A stretch of 7,177 nucleotides of DNA, from assembly GCA_022710165.1 (NCBI GenBank), contig JAKLHL010000073.1, positions 1 to 7,177 of the forward strand. Direction: 5' to 3'. The DNA comes from Bdellovibrionales bacterium. GTDB taxonomy: Bacteria > Bdellovibrionota > JAFGOL01. The notes below the pieces were generated by a model. That model did no database searches and was not told where the DNA came from. It was given only the letters and a program-made list of their open reading frames with translations. The position numbers and the translations under genes are program-made. This document shows, one piece after another, positions 5,332 to 7,177 of the stretch (within the stretch, counting starts at the first letter, position 1; each line of letters opens with the position of its first letter).

Positions 5332-5859
5332 ATGAAAATACTGTTAACTATTTTACTTTTATCCTCTCAAACATTCGCCAACACCGATGAGGTCAAGGTA
5401 ATGCCAAACACCTGTAATGAGCTCTTGCCGGATGTGGCACCATATATAGAGCTCTTTGATCAGACAGCCCAGCTTTGGACGGCAAGCTCGCCTCAAAAAG
5501 CGAAAAAGATGTTCGACCTTTTGGCGCTAAGAACGCTTTATCAGGAGACCACCAGAGATTATAACAACCCTGTCGATTGGCTTTTAAGGGATGCTCTCTG
5601 CGAGTGTTCTTCAAAGTACAAGGGCGAGCTTTTCAACTCTGGGTCCATGAATCTAAGGACCTGTATGAGCAAGAACATCGATAAATTCGTAAAAAAGGCA
5701 GAAAAAGAATATATAAAACTTAAATTAGACAACTACAAAAAAGACAAAATGATAAAGCTTGGCGACGCGCAAAGGCTTAAAGTACAGACTTTGAAAGCCC
5801 AGGCAAAAGAGGATATGAAAAGAAAGACCAACGCTGAGTTCGAAAGAAAGATAAGATAA
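5332..5859 (+). CDS. Small exported protein with four cysteines, function unknown
   Basis: 175 aa from the ATG at 5332. The first 16 residues (MKILLTILLLSSQTFA) form a signal peptide with an A-x-A-like end (TFA), and there is no Cys at the cleavage point, so a soluble periplasmic or secreted protein is likely. The mature part has cysteines at 28, 90, 92 and 111 (CEC at 90-92). From about residue 117 on it is Lys/Glu-rich and almost certainly helical (VKKAEKEYIKLKLDNYKKDK), possibly a coiled coil. The open frame continues upstream to 5251, but that part overlaps korD and lacks a start-supporting signal. Unusually for this window there is no recognisable ribosome binding site before 5332. It is divergent from korD and ends 5 bp before the convergent ABC ATPase gene. 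I do not recognise a family. Confidence 0.75.
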   Translation: MKILLTILLLSSQTFANTDEVKVMPNTCNELLPDVAPYIELFDQTAQLWTASSPQKAKKMFDLLALRTLYQETTRDYNNPVDWLLRDALCECSSKYKGELFNSGSMNLRTCMSKNIDKFVKKAEKEYIKLKLDNYKKDKMIKLGDAQRLKVQTLKAQAKEDMKRKTNAEFERKIR

Positions 5860-5864
5860 TATAT

Positions 5865-6572
5865 CTATTTGATATCAAAAAGTGCTAAAACATCGTCCTT
5901 ATTATAAGAATCCATAGTTCCCTTTTTAAAGACCTTTCCATTCTTCAGCATTATAAAGCCGCTGCTGAATCCCTCAAAAAGTTCGGGCTCGTGCGTGGAC
6001 ACGATCACTATAGAATCATTATTTGCCTTTTTATAATTAAGGACTTGTTCCCTGACAGATCTTTTATGTCCTATATCCAAAGCTGTCGTTGGCTCGTCCA
6101 GCAACAAGACCTTAGGCATCTGAGCAAAGACCTTTGCCAAAAGGACCCTCTGGAATTCTCCCTGACTCAGGTCAGAAATATCCCTATCAAGATATTCATT
6201 AACGCCAAAATCCGAGGCAACCTGTTCAACTACTTCAAGGTCCTCTTTAGAATAACCGCTAAAGATGCTAGTATGAGCAAACCTGCCCATCAGTATAAAA
6301 TCTTTTACCAGCATCTCAGAAAGATTCACTCTTTGCGGCAGATAACCAAAAAACTTGGCCCTTTCCTTGAAACCAAGTTTTTCAGAGACCTTGTCATTAA
6401 AAGATATTTTTCCGTCGTAGTTAAGAAGTCCTGCCAAAGACCTCAAAAAAGTGGTCTTGCCACTACCGTTAGGACCTATCACAAGGATCACATCGCCTGG
6501 TTTGAACGAAAGATCGTTAAGCTCCAAATTGAACTTAGCTCGGCTTATTTTAAGATCAGAGACCCTTAGCAT
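5865..6572 (-). CDS. ABC transporter ATPase, FecE/BtuD-type (iron-siderophore, haem or cobalamin import)
   Basis: 235 aa, cytoplasmic ATPase that drives the adjacent FecCD-type permease. Motifs are Walker A GPNGSGKTT (residues 33-41), Q-loop YLPQ (Q80), ABC signature LSQGE (135-139) followed by FQRVLLAKVFAQ, Walker B VLLLDEPT (155-162), D-loop TALD (163-166) and switch His194 (STHEPE). All catalytic residues are present, so it should be active. The frame runs up to 6611, but the ATG at 6572 has AGGAGGT at 6582-6576 and gives the usual family N terminus. The ribosome binding site lies inside the last codons of the permease gene, and the two genes overlap by 17 bp. The substrate cannot be told from the ATPase. 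Confidence 0.93.
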   Translation of the reverse strand: MLRVSDLKISRAKFNLELNDLSFKPGDVILVIGPNGSGKTTFLRSLAGLLNYDGKISFNDKVSEKLGFKERAKFFGYLPQRVNLSEMLVKDFILMGRFAHTSIFSGYSKEDLEVVEQVASDFGVNEYLDRDISDLSQGEFQRVLLAKVFAQMPKVLLLDEPTTALDIGHKRSVREQVLNYKKANNDSIVIVSTHEPELFEGFSSGFIMLKNGKVFKKGTMDSYNKDDVLALFDIK

Positions 6573-7177
6573 TGTACCTCCTGTATAAGAGGTATAAGAG
6601 CACAGGAGCACCTATGAAAGAACTCACCGCGCCAGCAGGAATATCAAAACCGGTACTAAAGAACCCTGCAAAAAAAGTACAAAGGGTCAAAAAGGCAGCG
6701 CCCAAAATAAACACCGCCGGTAAAAGGACCTTGGTCCTGGTATTCATTATCAGTCTTGTAATATGTGGGACCACCAAACCAATAAAACCGAGTGTCCCAC
6801 AAACAGATACTGTGCTGGCGGTCAATAAAGAGGCTGTAATTATAAAAAGGGCCATATAACCTTTAACGTTAACACCCGAAGAAGACGCAAAATCATCACC
6901 AAACCTTATAAGGTCAAGTGCGTCGGAAAATATGAAAAGGACAACGAAACCGACCAAGAGTATCGAGAACAAAAAATACAGTTCCCCTGGTTCCGGACTG
7001 GACACAGTCCCTATGAGCCAAGAGCTTAAATAAAGGAGTCTGCTCCCCTCTATGTTCGACATTATAAAGGTTATTATCGAGGAAAAGAAAAGGCTTATGC
7101 CAACTCCTGCGAGTATCATCGCCGAGCTGTTCCTTGACATTAATCTGTATATGAACATAAGTAGTCCTACAGCAACT
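6556..7177 (-). CDS. FecCD/BtuC-family ABC transporter permease (5' end cut by window edge)
   Basis: The C-terminal 206 residues are visible. The frame stays open to the right edge, and the ATG at 7158 is internal: residues upstream of it (VAVGLL) continue a transmembrane segment, and family members are about 320-350 aa, so roughly the first 120 residues are missing. Matching landmarks are LAGVGISLFFSSIITFI, the SSWLIGTVS region corresponding to the BtuC MGG segment, the coupling-helix motif GTLGFIGLVVPHITRLIM, LLPAVFILGAAFL and the terminal IPAGAVSSFIGAPVLLYLLYRR. It is an inner-membrane protein with several hydrophobic helices. It forms the translocation channel for an iron-chelate, haem or cobalamin importer with the overlapping ATPase. 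A substrate-binding protein gene may lie beyond the window. Confidence 0.93.
   Translation of the reverse strand, partial: VAVGLLMFIYRLMSRNSSAMILAGVGISLFFSSIITFIMSNIEGSRLLYLSSWLIGTVSSPEPGELYFLFSILLVGFVVLFIFSDALDLIRFGDDFASSSGVNVKGYMALFIITASLLTASTVSVCGTLGFIGLVVPHITRLIMNTRTKVLLPAVFILGAAFLTLCTFFAGFFSTGFDIPAGAVSSFIGAPVLLYLLYRRYNAKGL

Noticed and set aside
486..5350. TACTGTTAACTA present at both 486-497 and 5339-5350
   Set aside because: A repeated 12-mer is expected by chance in about 7 kb of AT-rich DNA. One copy is promoter DNA and the other lies inside a signal-peptide coding sequence.
5991..6569. 192-codon open frame antisense to the ABC ATPase
   Set aside because: The ATPase on the other strand has every ABC motif intact. 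The antisense translation shows no domain features and is a shadow of that gene.
6572..6859. 95-codon Lys/Pro-rich rightward open frame
   Set aside because: It is fully antisense to the conserved FecCD permease C terminus, including its GFIGLVVPHI motif.

Overview
The window looks like part of the chromosome of a low-GC (roughly 40% by eye), Gram-negative-type bacterium. The reasons are lipoproteins with an SCGG-type lipobox, an exported DsbA-like thiol oxidoreductase, strong GGAGG ribosome binding sites, and a four-subunit ferredoxin-dependent 2-oxoacid oxidoreductase. That enzyme points to anaerobic or microaerophilic metabolism, as in deltaproteobacterial or epsilonproteobacterial relatives. 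The taxon itself cannot be fixed from the sequence. I see no tRNA, rRNA, CRISPR array, transposase or phage gene.

Left part (1-1992). An exported thioredoxin-fold protein with a CGHC active site is read leftward and runs off the window edge. It is divergent from a tandem pair of lipoprotein genes read rightward, and the two divergent promoters overlap. Each lipoprotein gene has its own promoter (TTTACA, 17 bp, TATCWA) and its own GGCGGC/GCCGCC hairpin terminator. Both proteins are 213 aa. They share an almost identical signal peptide, at DNA level too, but have strongly diverged mature domains in which six cysteines still align.

Middle (1971-5260, leftward). This is a tightly overlapping operon in the order korD-korA-korB-korC-tadA. 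KorDABC is the 2-oxoglutarate (2-oxoacid):ferredoxin oxidoreductase, with the same gene order as oorDABC of Helicobacter and Campylobacter. It is followed by the tRNA adenosine deaminase tadA, whose last codons lie inside the terminator hairpin it shares with the second lipoprotein gene.

Right part (5332-7177). A small exported four-cysteine protein of unknown function is divergent from korD. It converges, with a 5-bp gap, on the end of a leftward ABC importer operon of the FecCD/BtuCD type (iron-siderophore, haem or cobalamin uptake). The permease is cut by the right edge and the ATPase is complete.

The part most worth a second look is the lipoprotein pair. It combines a conserved promoter, signal-peptide and terminator frame with a variable cysteine-rich payload, next to a thiol oxidoreductase. 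The remaining genes are recognisable housekeeping or transport functions.
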